A DNA stretch of 64,000 nt from Lachnospiraceae bacterium (GTDB lineage Bacteria; Bacillota; Clostridia; Lachnospirales; Lachnospiraceae): the NCBI GenBank assembly GCA_021770245.1, contig JAETRI010000013.1:1-64000 (forward strand), given 5' to 3'. Each line of letters begins with the position of its first letter. Position 1 is the first letter of the stretch. The translations under genes were made by a program, and so were the position numbers. Positions 16,669 to 25,421 of the stretch are shown in pieces. Under the pieces are notes generated by a model that was given only the letters and a program-made list of their open reading frames with translations, did no database searches and was not told the DNA's origin.

Positions 16669-17124
16669 TCATTCGGGTTTCCGAAGGGTTTCATATTCCT
16701 GGGAAAAGGCGTCGTAGATTTTATCAAAGGTTTTAAAAAACTGTTCCAGCTCCCTGCCGTCGATGCGGGAGAGGGCTTTGTTGATAAAAGAGGACAGGAT
16801 ACGGACCGCATCCTGGTACGCGGCTTCCCCCTGGCTGGTTATACCGACACAGGTATTACGCCGGTCGTTGGCGACGGGGCACTTACGGATCAGCCCCTTT
16901 TCCTCCAGCTTGCCGAGCCGCCTGGAAATGGTGGGTACGGAGACCTGCTGAATCTGTGCGATAGAGGAGATCAGAGTGGCGTCCACGCCCTTTTCACGGT
17001 TCATATCGTGGATGATGGAAAGCGTGACCATTTCCGTTTCCGGAAGGGGAAGCGGGAAGGCGCTGATCCGAAATTTGTGGAATTTGTGAACCAGCCTGAG
17101 GGTGGTTTTATCTGCATCGAACAT
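16669..17124 (-). CDS. MarR-family transcriptional regulator
   Basis: A 151-aa winged-helix protein with the recognition segment QQVSVPTISRRLGKLEEKGL and the wing PVANDRRNTCVGITSQGE typical of MarR. GGAGGAAG precedes the ATG. It has its own minus-strand promoter at 17188-17216. The divergent gene is the large surface protein 560 bp away, a possible but unproven target. Confidence 0.92.
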   Translation of the reverse strand: MFDADKTTLRLVHKFHKFRISAFPLPLPETEMVTLSIIHDMNREKGVDATLISSIAQIQQVSVPTISRRLGKLEEKGLIRKCPVANDRRNTCVGITSQGEAAYQDAVRILSSFINKALSRIDGRELEQFFKTFDKIYDAFSQEYETLRKPE

Positions 17125-17187
17125 GGAAGCTTCCTCCGCCTTACGGCCGCATTCCGGCCGGAAAAAAGGATGTGTCTGCTTTTAAGT

Positions 17188-17216
17188 AGTATAGCATGGA
17201 CGCGGGGAAAATGCAA
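17188..17216 (-). promoter_or_regulatory. Promoter of marR
   Basis: Reading the minus strand: TTGCAT (17216-17211), 17 bp, TATACT (17193-17188). Confidence 0.55.
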
Positions 17217-17262
17217 AAGATGTTGTGGTCTTTCGACAGGCTCCTTCTGTGCGCCCCGGCGG

Positions 17263-17284
17263 CCGGGAGCCTGCGGGGTGGCTG
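17263..17284 (+). repeat. 22-bp repeat shared with 46531-46552
   Basis: The 22 bases beginning CCGGGAGCCTGCGGGG and ending TGGCTG occur identically at 46531-46552. At the second site they form the right arm of an 11-bp hairpin; here the left arm is degraded. Confidence 0.5.
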
Positions 17285-17317
17285 TTACGATTTAATAATT
17301 AATTTAGAAATGCGGGA

Positions 17318-17346
17318 TTGATTTACGAGAAAACGGCTGTTATAAT
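17318..17346 (+). promoter_or_regulatory. Promoter of the Ig-repeat surface protein
   Basis: TTGATT (17318-17323), 17 bp, perfect TATAAT (17341-17346). Transcripts from here would carry a leader of about 330 nt. Confidence 0.62.
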
Positions 17347-17680
17347 GGGAACATCTTCCTTTTCACGAGGGCCTCGGGCGGTCCTTATCCGCTGCCTTGC
17401 CGGTATGATCCATAAGGACACGGCGATGGCCTGTCGGGGAATTCTTCCCCATTGATTTCCATGCATGACGATCTTAATAGAAAGACTTATTTTTATCTTA
17501 TCTTTTCCGTCTTTTTTCTTTTCCGATTCGGGAAAAACCAGCAGTTTATGACAAAAAAGGACATTTTAAATCATTTCGGGCCGGGAGGCGTCCGGGGACT
17601 GGGCTGTGTCTCCGGATGCGGCGCACGGCGTCCGGGGATCTTGTGGAAGGAAGAAAACGATTAAAATGAGGAGGTATTTC
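17347..17680 (+). promoter_or_regulatory. Long 5' leader of the surface protein gene
   Basis: The first 130 nt are GC-rich and foldable: GTCCTTAT pairs with ATAAGGAC about 25 nt later. A pyrimidine-rich tract and an A-rich part follow. It does not match any riboswitch I can recognise. GAGGAGG precedes the ATG at 17681. Confidence 0.35.
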
Positions 17681-20600
17681 ATGAAAGCAGGATCTGGAAA
17701 AAGGGCGCTGCAGGCTTTTTTGGCCGGCACAGGGTGCCTGGGGTTTTTGCTGGGAAGCGTCGGAAATGCGGCGCTGCCGGTCAGGGCGGAGGAAACGGGA
17801 CGGGTATCCGTGTCCATTCGACATCATCATGCGGGAAATGAGGAGGATGGGGGCGGCTGTTACAGGGACGTTTATCATCAGCACTCCGCACAGGAGAATT
17901 GTTATCGGACAGGTACGTGTACGGTGCAAACGAGCGGAAACGGGGAGTTTCGGAGCGGGGATCTGGATCAGTTCTGCAGCTGTCACGGGAATGTGCACAC
18001 CGTATATCAGAGCGTGAAGAGAACCCACAGCAGCTGCGGAGCCGCGACAGGGTACGGGACGATCAGCTTTACGGAATATCATGGACCGGGCACGTCGGGC
18101 TTCCATGGTTACGACAGCTATACGCACGAGTATAGCACGCTGGTCTGTTCCAGGGAAAATGAAGTGGTGGGCCATGAACTGGACTGCGGGGAAGAGGAAG
18201 GGGCGGAGGTGGCCGTGTTCAGTCTTACGCCCAGCACGTCGGAATGGACCAGGGAGCTTACGCTGACGGCAGCCTGCGAGGTGAAGGGGAATATTGCCCT
18301 AAAAGAGGCGGCTTATATCTGGAACGACGGTACGCCCACTTCCCAGGCGGTTCTTTCGGTGGATGAAAACGGCATCTATACCTGCCGGCTGAACGCGGGA
18401 GAGGATAATGATTCGCAGCAGGCTCCCGTCAGCGTGACGGTCGGCAATATAGACAGGGTGGGTCCGGAAATAACGCAGATCGATTTCCCCAGGGAATGGA
18501 CGTCCGGGAACGTGACGGTGACCGTGGCAGGGGAGGACCGGCAGGAGGACGGAAGCGCCGGGTGCGGCCTGGCGGAACAGGCATTCAGCTTCGACGCAGG
18601 AGGTACCTGGCAGGGAAACTCCCATACCTATACGGAAAACGGGACCTATGTCATCAAAGCGCGGGATGCTCTGGGCAACGTGGGAGAGAAGAGCGTGGTG
18701 ATCGCCAATATTGACCGCACGGCGCCTGCCCTCCGATTTTCCATGGATCAGAGCGCAAACGTGCGCAGCAACACGATAACCCTGTCGGCGCAGGATCTGC
18801 AGCCGGACGGAAGCGCCGGCAGCGGGCTGGCGGAAGCGCCCTGGTCCTTTGACGGAGGTAAAACCTGGGGAAAGGATCACAGGCTGTTGGTGGAGGCGAA
18901 CGGGGTGTTTACGGTGGCGGTGAGGGATGCCCTGGGAAATGTGGCCAGGACGGAACTGACCGTTAACAATATCGACACCACGCCTCCGGAGTTTACCCTT
19001 TCCCTGGAACCGGAGGAATGGGCGCCGGAGGCCCGGATCCTGGTGGAGGCCGAAGACAAAAACGACGCGGGAATGCAGGGCAGCGGCGTGGATCAATATT
19101 CCTATGACGGCGGGAAAAGCTGGAAAAAGGACGGCAGCCATAAGGTGACGGAGAACGGGGTTTATCATATCCTGGTAAAAGACGCCCTGGGAAACGCGGC
19201 CGGGGATACCGTAACCGTGGCGCGGGTGGACCATACGGCGCCGGAAGCAGTCGTCTCTTATAACAGGAATACGGCCAGCGAGGTGAGGATCACCGTCACC
19301 GCAAAAGATCCGCAGCCGGACGGAAGCCAGGGAAGCGGTCTGCCGGAACGCCCCTATTCCTATGACGGCGGTGAGAGCTGGACGGCCGATCATACCCATT
19401 GGGCGGACGAAAACGGGGATTACCCGGTCTGGATCAGGGACCGTGCGGGGAATATCCGGAAGGAAACCGTACATATCACCAATATGGATCACACGGGGCC
19501 CGTGCTGACCGTCCGAAAGTCGCCGGATGACGGAGAGTGGACGACGGGTGAGGTGACGGTGCAAATTTCGGCCGCAGACATCCGGGATGACGGGACGTTC
19601 GGAGCCGGCCTGGCGGAAAATCCCTATTCCTACGATGAAGGGAAGGAGTGGGGGCAGACGACGGAACTGGTGTTGGGTGAAAACGGGGATTATCCGATCT
19701 GGGCCAGGGATCAATACGGGAATATCACGAAGGAGATCATCGAAATCCGTAACATAGACGTGACGCCGCCCAGGATTAAGCGCGTGGTATGCGATGAGGG
19801 GGAAAATCTGCCCAGGGTAACCGCCCGGGTGGAGGCGGAGGATGTACAGCCGGACGGGAGCGCGGGCAGCGGGCTGGCGCAGCTGGCCTATTCCTTCGAC
19901 GCGGGAAAGATCTGGACCCGAGAGAATACCCATGTCCATGAGTCAAACGGAACCTTTGAGGTATTGGTGCGCGACAGGCTGGGAAATGTGGCGCGCAGAC
20001 AATATACCGTCGGAAATATCGACGAATATCCTCCCGATGAAAGGAGTGTGGAAGTCGGTCTGCAGCCGGAGGGATGGACGCGCGGAGACGTGACGCTTAC
20101 ATTTTCTGCAAAGGACAGCAATCCGGACGGGAGCGAAGGGAGCGGCCTGGCGGACGCGCCCTGGTCCTATGACGGGGGAGAAACGTGGCAGGAGGAAAAC
20201 AGCTGCGTGGCAAAGGAAAACGGCGTGTATCGGATTCTGGTGAGGGACCGGTGCGGGAACACGACGGAAAAAGAGGTGACGGTGTCCAATATTGACCGGA
20301 CGGGACCCGTGGTGACCCTGCGTCAGAAACCGCTGATCTGGCTGCTGGGGGAGGCGTCAATCACCATAGAGGCAGAGGATATCCAGCCCGATGGGGAGGC
20401 GGGCTGCGGCCTTGCCGAAAAGGCCTTTTCCCGGGACGGGGAGAATTGGTCCGAAGCCTCGGAATATCAGGTGGCAGAGCCCGGGAACTATACCTTTTAT
20501 GTGCGGGATCTGTTGGATAATGTCACCGAGGCATCCGTCACGGTAAAACGGGCGGCGCTGCCCGGAGGCCAGACCACGGGCGGCGATAAAAAGCCGGGCG

Positions 20601-21412
20601 GCTCAAAGGATGAGGGAGGCTCCGGGGACTCCGGCGGCACGAATGACTCCGGCGGCTCGGACGGAACCGGAGGTACGGGTACAAACAAGAACCCGGACAA
20701 GACGGGTTTAGGCGGACAGCCGGGCGGCCTTCCCGTGCTGCCGTTCCCCTATCCCGGAGCAGGCGGCGGGACGATGATTCAGGAAGCGCCCGCAAAGGAG
20801 CGGCGGGCCGGAAGCCGCAAAACGGAAAAGGCGGGCAGGCAGGAGGAGAGCCGGGAGGGACAATCCGGCAAGGAAGACGAAATCCTAAAAAGCAGGACGG
20901 AGGAAAGGCGGCTGGAAATACGGGAGGAGGAAGCAGAACCGCAGGGCGATATAGGAGAGATGGCGCAGGAGGAATGCATCTGTCCGTCACGGTGTGAAAA
21001 AAAGGAGGGCAATCAGGCCTGTCCCGTCTGCCGGGAACGGCCGGAGGACTGCCGGGGGAAAGAAAACGAAGAGGCCGGGGCCCTGCCCGCCTGGCTGCCG
21101 GTTTGTATGGGGGCGGGAATCGCCTTATTCATTGCGCTCCTGCTGCCGCTGCTGCTTAGGTTGTCCGTCCTGTTCGGGACGGACGGGGACGGAGCCCATT
21201 ACCCTCTGGCGCTGAAGCGGATCCGAAGGGAGGACGGGAAAAACCGGATGGATATGAAGCCGGAGGAATGCGAAAACGAAGATACCGGGGAATATATGCT
21301 GTGGTGCGGCCTTTGGGGCAGGCTTCACGCGGGGCAGATCCTGGAGATATGGCTGGAAAACCGGGTGGTCAGTGAAGCCATCATAGACGTCAAAACCGGA
21401 ATCCGCATTTAG
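17681..21412 (+). CDS. Large Ig-repeat surface protein with Cys/His-rich head
   Basis: A 1243-aa protein. A signal peptide (residues 1-37, cleavage after LPVRA) is followed by a Cys/His-rich head at about 47-170 (CYRDVYHQHS, ENCYRTGTC, FCSCHGNVH, ELDCG). About nine Ig-like repeats of 87 aa follow (181-956), each with a core like DGSxGSGLA...SYDGG.TW...ENGxY.V.VRD.LGN. and ending NIDRTxP. Next come a Gly/Ser/Asp-rich linker, a charged segment, a six-Cys cluster at 1098-1123 (CxCxxxC, CPVC, C), one membrane span at about 1134-1164, and an 80-residue cytoplasmic tail. There is no LPXTG motif. Probably a stalk-like adhesin or sensor; function unknown. An in-frame ATG at 17606 lacks a ribosome binding site. 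Confidence 0.75.
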   Translation: MKAGSGKRALQAFLAGTGCLGFLLGSVGNAALPVRAEETGRVSVSIRHHHAGNEEDGGGCYRDVYHQHSAQENCYRTGTCTVQTSGNGEFRSGDLDQFCSCHGNVHTVYQSVKRTHSSCGAATGYGTISFTEYHGPGTSGFHGYDSYTHEYSTLVCSRENEVVGHELDCGEEEGAEVAVFSLTPSTSEWTRELTLTAACEVKGNIALKEAAYIWNDGTPTSQAVLSVDENGIYTCRLNAGEDNDSQQAPVSVTVGNIDRVGPEITQIDFPREWTSGNVTVTVAGEDRQEDGSAGCGLAEQAFSFDAGGTWQGNSHTYTENGTYVIKARDALGNVGEKSVVIANIDRTAPALRFSMDQSANVRSNTITLSAQDLQPDGSAGSGLAEAPWSFDGGKTWGKDHRLLVEANGVFTVAVRDALGNVARTELTVNNIDTTPPEFTLSLEPEEWAPEARILVEAEDKNDAGMQGSGVDQYSYDGGKSWKKDGSHKVTENGVYHILVKDALGNAAGDTVTVARVDHTAPEAVVSYNRNTASEVRITVTAKDPQPDGSQGSGLPERPYSYDGGESWTADHTHWADENGDYPVWIRDRAGNIRKETVHITNMDHTGPVLTVRKSPDDGEWTTGEVTVQISAADIRDDGTFGAGLAENPYSYDEGKEWGQTTELVLGENGDYPIWARDQYGNITKEIIEIRNIDVTPPRIKRVVCDEGENLPRVTARVEAEDVQPDGSAGSGLAQLAYSFDAGKIWTRENTHVHESNGTFEVLVRDRLGNVARRQYTVGNIDEYPPDERSVEVGLQPEGWTRGDVTLTFSAKDSNPDGSEGSGLADAPWSYDGGETWQEENSCVAKENGVYRILVRDRCGNTTEKEVTVSNIDRTGPVVTLRQKPLIWLLGEASITIEAEDIQPDGEAGCGLAEKAFSRDGENWSEASEYQVAEPGNYTFYVRDLLDNVTEASVTVKRAALPGGQTTGGDKKPGGSKDEGGSGDSGGTNDSGGSDGTGGTGTNKNPDKTGLGGQPGGLPVLPFPYPGAGGGTMIQEAPAKERRAGSRKTEKAGRQEESREGQSGKEDEILKSRTEERRLEIREEEAEPQGDIGEMAQEECICPSRCEKKEGNQACPVCRERPEDCRGKENEEAGALPAWLPVCMGAGIALFIALLLPLLLRLSVLFGTDGDGAHYPLALKRIRREDGKNRMDMKPEECENEDTGEYMLWCGLWGRLHAGQILEIWLENRVVSEAIIDVKTGIRI

Positions 21413-21481
21413 AAGAGGAAAGGACGCCGGAAAGAAAAAACATCCCCGTCCCGGCGGAGGCAGAGGACCGTTGGATTCCTT

Positions 21482-21520
21482 CCGGGAGCAGGGCCATTCA
21501 TGCGTTTGCCCTGCTCCCGG
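21482..21520. repeat. Perfect 13-bp hairpin enclosing copy 3 of the dispersed motif
   Basis: CCGGGAGCAGGGC (21482-21494) and GCCCTGCTCCCGG (21508-21520) pair perfectly. The loop carries the core CATTCATGCGTTT of the 20-bp motif (21492-21511). It lies between the convergent surface protein and buk genes and may act as a bidirectional transcript end, although no T-run follows. Confidence 0.6.
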
Positions 21521-21611
21521 GCGCATGCGCGCCGGATATTCCGATGGGCCGCTGCCGCCCGGCAGAACGGGGGATGTTTCTCGGGTTTTATAAAGGATGG
21601 AAATCCGTTTC

Positions 21612-22679
21612 TTAATAGATCTGCACTTCTTCCTCTCCCTTGATCACGCGCAGGCCGCCCTGGGCCAGGGCCAGAAGCTCGTCTTCGCCGGGATAGACCA
21701 CGATGTCCGCGATCCATCCCACGCGGTTCTTCAGGTCTTCACAGGTCTGCTTGGAATAGGCGATGCCTCCGGTGAGGATGATTTTATCCACCTTGCCGTT
21801 TAAGACGGTCGCCATGGCGCCCACGTCCTTGGCGAGCTGATAATGGAACGCATCCAGCACATTCTTATATTCGGCAATTCCCTCCGCCGCCTTGCTTTCC
21901 ACAATACGGGCATCGTTGGTTCCCACGTAGCCGTTGAATCCGCCGCCGCCCACCATTTTTTTATAGATTTCCTTCTCCGTATACTTTCCGGAGAAGCACA
22001 GTTTGATCAAATCGCCGACGGGGACGGTTCCTGCCCGCTCGGGGGAGAAAGCCCCTTCGCCGTCCAGGATATTGTTCACATCCACGATCCGTCCGCCGCT
22101 GTGTGCGCCTACGGAACAGCCTCCGCCCATGTGGACCACGATCAGATTCAGCCGTTCATAGGGGATGCCGGCTTCCTTGGCATATCTTCTGGCGACCGCT
22201 TTCTGATTCAGGGCATGGAAGACGCTCCTTCTGGGAAGCTCGGGACAGCCGGAATATCTGGCGACTGGAGCCAGCTCGTCCACCACCACGGGATCCACGA
22301 TGAAAGAAGGCACGCCGATGGAATCGCCGATTTCCCTTGCCAGAATCCCGCCCAGGTTGGAGGCGTGTTGTCCCTGATAACCGATGATGAGATCATGGAG
22401 AAGCTCGTCGCTCACCTTATAGGTGCCGCCCCGGATGGGCTTGAGCATTCCGCCGCGTCCCACAACGAAATCCAGGGAATTGATATCGAAGTCCTTTTCC
22501 CTGAGAAGATTCGTAATGATTTCCCTGCGGAAATCTTTCTGATCGATGATGGAAGCGTACCGGGAAATCTCCTCCGTGGAATGTCTCAGGGTTTCTTCAA
22601 AAAGAAGGGTTTCGTCCTCAAATACGCCGATTTTGGTGGAGGTGGAGCCGGGATTGATAATTAAACTCTTATAGGACAT
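21612..22679 (-). CDS. buk: Butyrate kinase
   Basis: Phosphorylates butyrate, or in fermentation turns butyryl phosphate plus ADP into butyrate and ATP. Full length at 355 aa. ASKHA kinase signatures: [15 protein letters not shown] at the N terminus, [20 protein letters not shown] in the middle, and LTGGIAYSK near the C terminus. It lies 30 nt after ptb in the same transcript, the classical ptb-buk order, so this organism can make butyrate through butyryl phosphate. Other branched or short acyl substrates are possible. Confidence 0.95.
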   Translation of the reverse strand: MSYKSLIINPGSTSTKIGVFEDETLLFEETLRHSTEEISRYASIIDQKDFRREIITNLLREKDFDINSLDFVVGRGGMLKPIRGGTYKVSDELLHDLIIGYQGQHASNLGGILAREIGDSIGVPSFIVDPVVVDELAPVARYSGCPELPRRSVFHALNQKAVARRYAKEAGIPYERLNLIVVHMGGGCSVGAHSGGRIVDVNNILDGEGAFSPERAGTVPVGDLIKLCFSGKYTEKEIYKKMVGGGGFNGYVGTNDARIVESKAAEGIAEYKNVLDAFHYQLAKDVGAMATVLNGKVDKIILTGGIAYSKQTCEDLKNRVGWIADIVVYPGEDELLALAQGGLRVIKGEEEVQIY

Positions 22680-22709
22680 GATGGTTTGTCTCCTTTTCTT
22701 AGTATCCGC

Positions 22710-23627
22710 CTATTTGCGCAGGCCCTCTGCCACCACGGCGGCCAGGGCGATGGAATTCACTTTGGTTTCAAAGGTATCGGAACGGCTGGTAAGGATGGCG
22801 GGAACGCTGGTTCCCGTGAGGATGCATCCGTTTTTCACGCCCTCGACCATGTGGACGATGGCCTTATAAACCAGATTGCCGGCATGGATATCGGGGAAAA
22901 GAAGGATGTCGGCGTCCCCCTGAATTTTTCTCCCCGTGGCCCCTTTATGAAGGGCGGCTTCCGGGTCGATGGCCAGATCCAGGGAAAGGGGACCGTCCAC
23001 GATGCAGCCGGTGATGTCGCCCTGAGCGTTCATTTCGGTCAGCTTCGCCGCTTCCACGGTGGCCGGCATCTTGGGGTTGACCACCTCCACGGCGGCCAGA
23101 GGAGCCACCTTGGGCATGGGAATGCCGCAGGCATGGGCCACCTTTACCGTGTTTTCAATAATATGCACCTTATCATCCAACGTAGGGTATGTCATGAATG
23201 CAACATCCGTCAGGAAAAGAAGCTGTTCGATGCCGGGAATATCGAACACACAGACATGGGAAAGGGGATTGCCGGTACGGAGCCCCACTTCCTTATCCAG
23301 GATGCTCTTGAGGAAGGTTTTCGTTTCAAGAAGGCCCTTCATATACATGTCAACTTTTCCGTCATGAGCAAGCTTTACTGCGGTCAGGGCTGCGGTCCAC
23401 TCATCGGGCTCGTGGATGATTTCAAAATCGGAGATATCGATGCTGCCTTCGGCAGCCACCGCTTTGATCTTCGCTTCGTCACCCACCAGGACGGCATTCG
23501 CAATCCCACGGTCTTTGGCCGCCCTTACCGCTTCCAGCACTGCGCTGTCCTGTGCCACCGCAACGGAAACGGTCTTGAGCCCACACTCTTTTACCTTGGA
23601 AATCAATCCTTCAAAACTTGTACTCAT
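22710..23627 (-). CDS. ptb: Phosphate butyryltransferase
   Basis: Transfers butyryl from CoA to phosphate, the step before butyrate kinase. At 305 aa it is typical. Family segments include ANAVLVGDEAKIKAV near residue 45 and LLFPDIHAGNLVYKA toward the C terminus. GAGGTG precedes the ATG. It is the first gene of the minus-strand ptb-buk operon, with a good promoter at 23720-23748. Phosphate acetyltransferases share the fold, but the adjacent buk supports the butyryl assignment. Confidence 0.94.
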   Translation of the reverse strand: MSTSFEGLISKVKECGLKTVSVAVAQDSAVLEAVRAAKDRGIANAVLVGDEAKIKAVAAEGSIDISDFEIIHEPDEWTAALTAVKLAHDGKVDMYMKGLLETKTFLKSILDKEVGLRTGNPLSHVCVFDIPGIEQLLFLTDVAFMTYPTLDDKVHIIENTVKVAHACGIPMPKVAPLAAVEVVNPKMPATVEAAKLTEMNAQGDITGCIVDGPLSLDLAIDPEAALHKGATGRKIQGDADILLFPDIHAGNLVYKAIVHMVEGVKNGCILTGTSVPAILTSRSDTFETKVNSIALAAVVAEGLRK

Positions 23628-23719
23628 CTGTCTGCACCTCGTTTAGAATATAATATGTCGCTTTTTTGGTTCGCCGGGCGGAAAAGACGGCCCTGGGGCC
23701 CCTTTCCACCATTGTTAAA

Positions 23720-23748
23720 ATTGTAACACTTCTGCCTGTAATGGTCAA
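23720..23748 (-). promoter_or_regulatory. Promoter of ptb-buk
   Basis: On the minus strand: TTGACC (23748-23743), 17 bp, TACAAT (23725-23720). About 85 nt of leader precede the ptb start. Confidence 0.72.
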
Positions 23749-23764
23749 GACACGGTTGAAAACG

Positions 23765-23784
23765 GGCCATTCATGCGTCTGTCC
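23765..23784 (+). repeat. Dispersed 20-bp intergenic motif, copy 4
   Basis: One change from GGCCATTCATGCGTTTGTCC (CGTCTG for CGTTTG). It lies between the divergent ptb and comEA promoters. Confidence 0.55.
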
Positions 23785-23806
23785 TGGAAAACGAGTAAAA
23801 TATTCC

Positions 23807-23835
23807 TTGTAAAACACCGTATTTTATCATACAAT
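23807..23835 (+). promoter_or_regulatory. Promoter of the comEA-led gene cluster
   Basis: TTGTAA (23807-23812), 17 bp, TACAAT (23830-23835), 59 bp before the comEA start. Confidence 0.7.
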
Positions 23836-23894
23836 AAACCTAGGCTGTATACGGGGGCCTTTCCATATGGCGGTTCATTTTGGAAAGGAATTTT

Positions 23895-24539
23895 ATGGCA
23901 TATTTATTCAGAAGGATTCCGGTGCTGTGCGCAGTACTGGTCTTTGTTTTTTTTCTTGCCGGATGCAGGGACAGACAAGTGGTAGAGCTGCTGCCGCAGG
24001 AGTCTTCCGCGGCCGGGGATGTGGAAGAAGCGGACCTCAAAGAGACGGAGTCGCAGAGCGCTCTGCCAAAGGACGGAACGCGGGAGATTCCGAAAGAAGA
24101 GCGGGCCGGGGAAGAGTGCGTGGTGCATGTGTGCGGCGCGGTGAACCGCCCCGGGGTGTATTCCCTCCCGGCCGGGAGCCGGATCCATGATGCCGTTAGG
24201 GAGGCGGAAGGGCTGCGCGGGGATGCGGCGGAGAGCAGTGTGAACCAGGCGGCGTTTGTGGAGGACGGGATGCAGATACGGATTCCCACGATAGAGGAGG
24301 CGCAGACCGCGGCTGCGGACGGCTGCGGCGGGGAAGCGCAGGGCGGCCTGGTGGACCTCAACTCCGCATCGCTGTCGGAGCTGATGAGCCTGCCCGGCAT
24401 CGGAGAGACGAAGGCGGAGGCCATATTGGCATACCGGGAGAAAAACGGAAGGTTTCAGACGATCGAGGACATCATGAAGGTGGACGGTATTAAGGAAGCG
24501 GGTTTTCGGAAGCTTCAGGCATTGATAACCGTCCGATAG
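23895..24539 (+). CDS. comEA: ComEA-like DNA-binding lipoprotein
   Basis: A 214-aa exported protein with a lipoprotein signal (FFLAGC, lipid Cys24). It has an SLBB domain (CVVHVCGAVNRPGVYSLPAG, about residues 75-140) and a C-terminal helix-hairpin-helix DNA-binding domain (LNSASLSELMSLPGIGETKA). In competence, ComEA binds double-stranded DNA at the cell surface and passes it to ComEC. The classical protein has an N-terminal membrane anchor rather than a lipid anchor. The start at 23895 follows AAAGGAA; the ATG at 23880 would lengthen the signal. comEC lies 3.3 kb downstream in the same direction. Confidence 0.88.
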   Translation: MAYLFRRIPVLCAVLVFVFFLAGCRDRQVVELLPQESSAAGDVEEADLKETESQSALPKDGTREIPKEERAGEECVVHVCGAVNRPGVYSLPAGSRIHDAVREAEGLRGDAAESSVNQAAFVEDGMQIRIPTIEEAQTAAADGCGGEAQGGLVDLNSASLSELMSLPGIGETKAEAILAYREKNGRFQTIEDIMKVDGIKEAGFRKLQALITVR

Positions 24540-24593
24540 ACGACAGCGGCAATCCGGGAGACGCCGGGGCAGAAAAGGCATGAGGAAAGCATT

Positions 24594-25280
24594 ATGGCAA
24601 AAAAGGTTTTGGTGGTGGATGACGAGAAACTGATCGTGAAGGGGATCCGATTCAGCCTGGAGCAGGACGGCATGGAAGTGACGTGCGCTTATGACGGGGA
24701 AGAGGCCCTGGAGGCGGCGAGAAATACGGATTTTGATATTATCCTGCTGGATATTATGCTGCCGAAGCTGACCGGCCTGGAGGTCTGCCAGCAGATCCGG
24801 GATTTTTCCAATGTTCCCATCGTCATGCTCACGGCCAAGGATAACGACATGGATAAGATCATGGGCTTAGAATACGGCGCCGACGATTATATCACCAAGC
24901 CCTTTAATATCCTGGAGGTGAAGGCCCGGATCAAGGCGATCATGCGGCGCACTGCGGTGCGGGATAAGGCGGAAGCGCCCAGAACGGTGGTGCACGGCGA
25001 CCTGAAGCTGGACTGCGACGGCCGGAGGGTTTCCATAGCGGGCAGGGAGATCAACTTAACGGCTAAGGAATTCGACCTGCTGGAGCTGCTCGCCCTTAAC
25101 CCGAATAAGGTTTACGGCAGGGAAGCTTTGCTGAAGCTGGTATGGGGAAGCGATTATCCGGGGGATGTACGGACCGTGGATGTACATGTGCGCAGGCTGC
25201 GGGAGAAGATCGAGAAGAACCCCAGCGAACCGAAATATGTGCATACGAAGTGGGGCGTGGGGTATTTTTTCAGGGCATGA
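24594..25280 (+). CDS. OmpR/PhoB-type response regulator
   Basis: A 228-aa DNA-binding response regulator. The receiver domain has the acidic pair D9/D10, phospho-acceptor Asp53 in LLDIMLPK, and Lys102 in the TKPF motif. A C-terminal winged helix ends in RRLREKIEKNPSEPKYVHT. It pairs with the sensor kinase starting 141 nt downstream. Overall likeness is to WalR/YycF, the cell-wall regulator, but that naming is tentative. Confidence 0.93.
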   Translation: MAKKVLVVDDEKLIVKGIRFSLEQDGMEVTCAYDGEEALEAARNTDFDIILLDIMLPKLTGLEVCQQIRDFSNVPIVMLTAKDNDMDKIMGLEYGADDYITKPFNILEVKARIKAIMRRTAVRDKAEAPRTVVHGDLKLDCDGRRVSIAGREINLTAKEFDLLELLALNPNKVYGREALLKLVWGSDYPGDVRTVDVHVRRLREKIEKNPSEPKYVHTKWGVGYFFRA

Positions 25281-25421
25281 TTCCTTCAAAAACGCGGGGG
25301 ATTGGCTGTCCGTGCGGCAAACGCAGGAATGATCCGGACTTTCAGCCTCCCGCAGGCGGTCCGAAAGGAAGATGCCATACCGCAGGGGCAATGAGTGCGG
25401 CTGGCCGGAGGGAAGATCAGG

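Noticed and set aside
17608..17680. Earlier start of the surface protein at 17606
   Set aside because: No ribosome binding site, and it would place about 25 polar residues before the signal peptide; the start at 17681 follows GAGGAGG.
18299..19939. 546-residue minus-strand open frame inside the surface protein gene
   Set aside because: It is a shadow of the repetitive GC-rich plus-strand gene; Arg/His/Pro-rich and without start signals.
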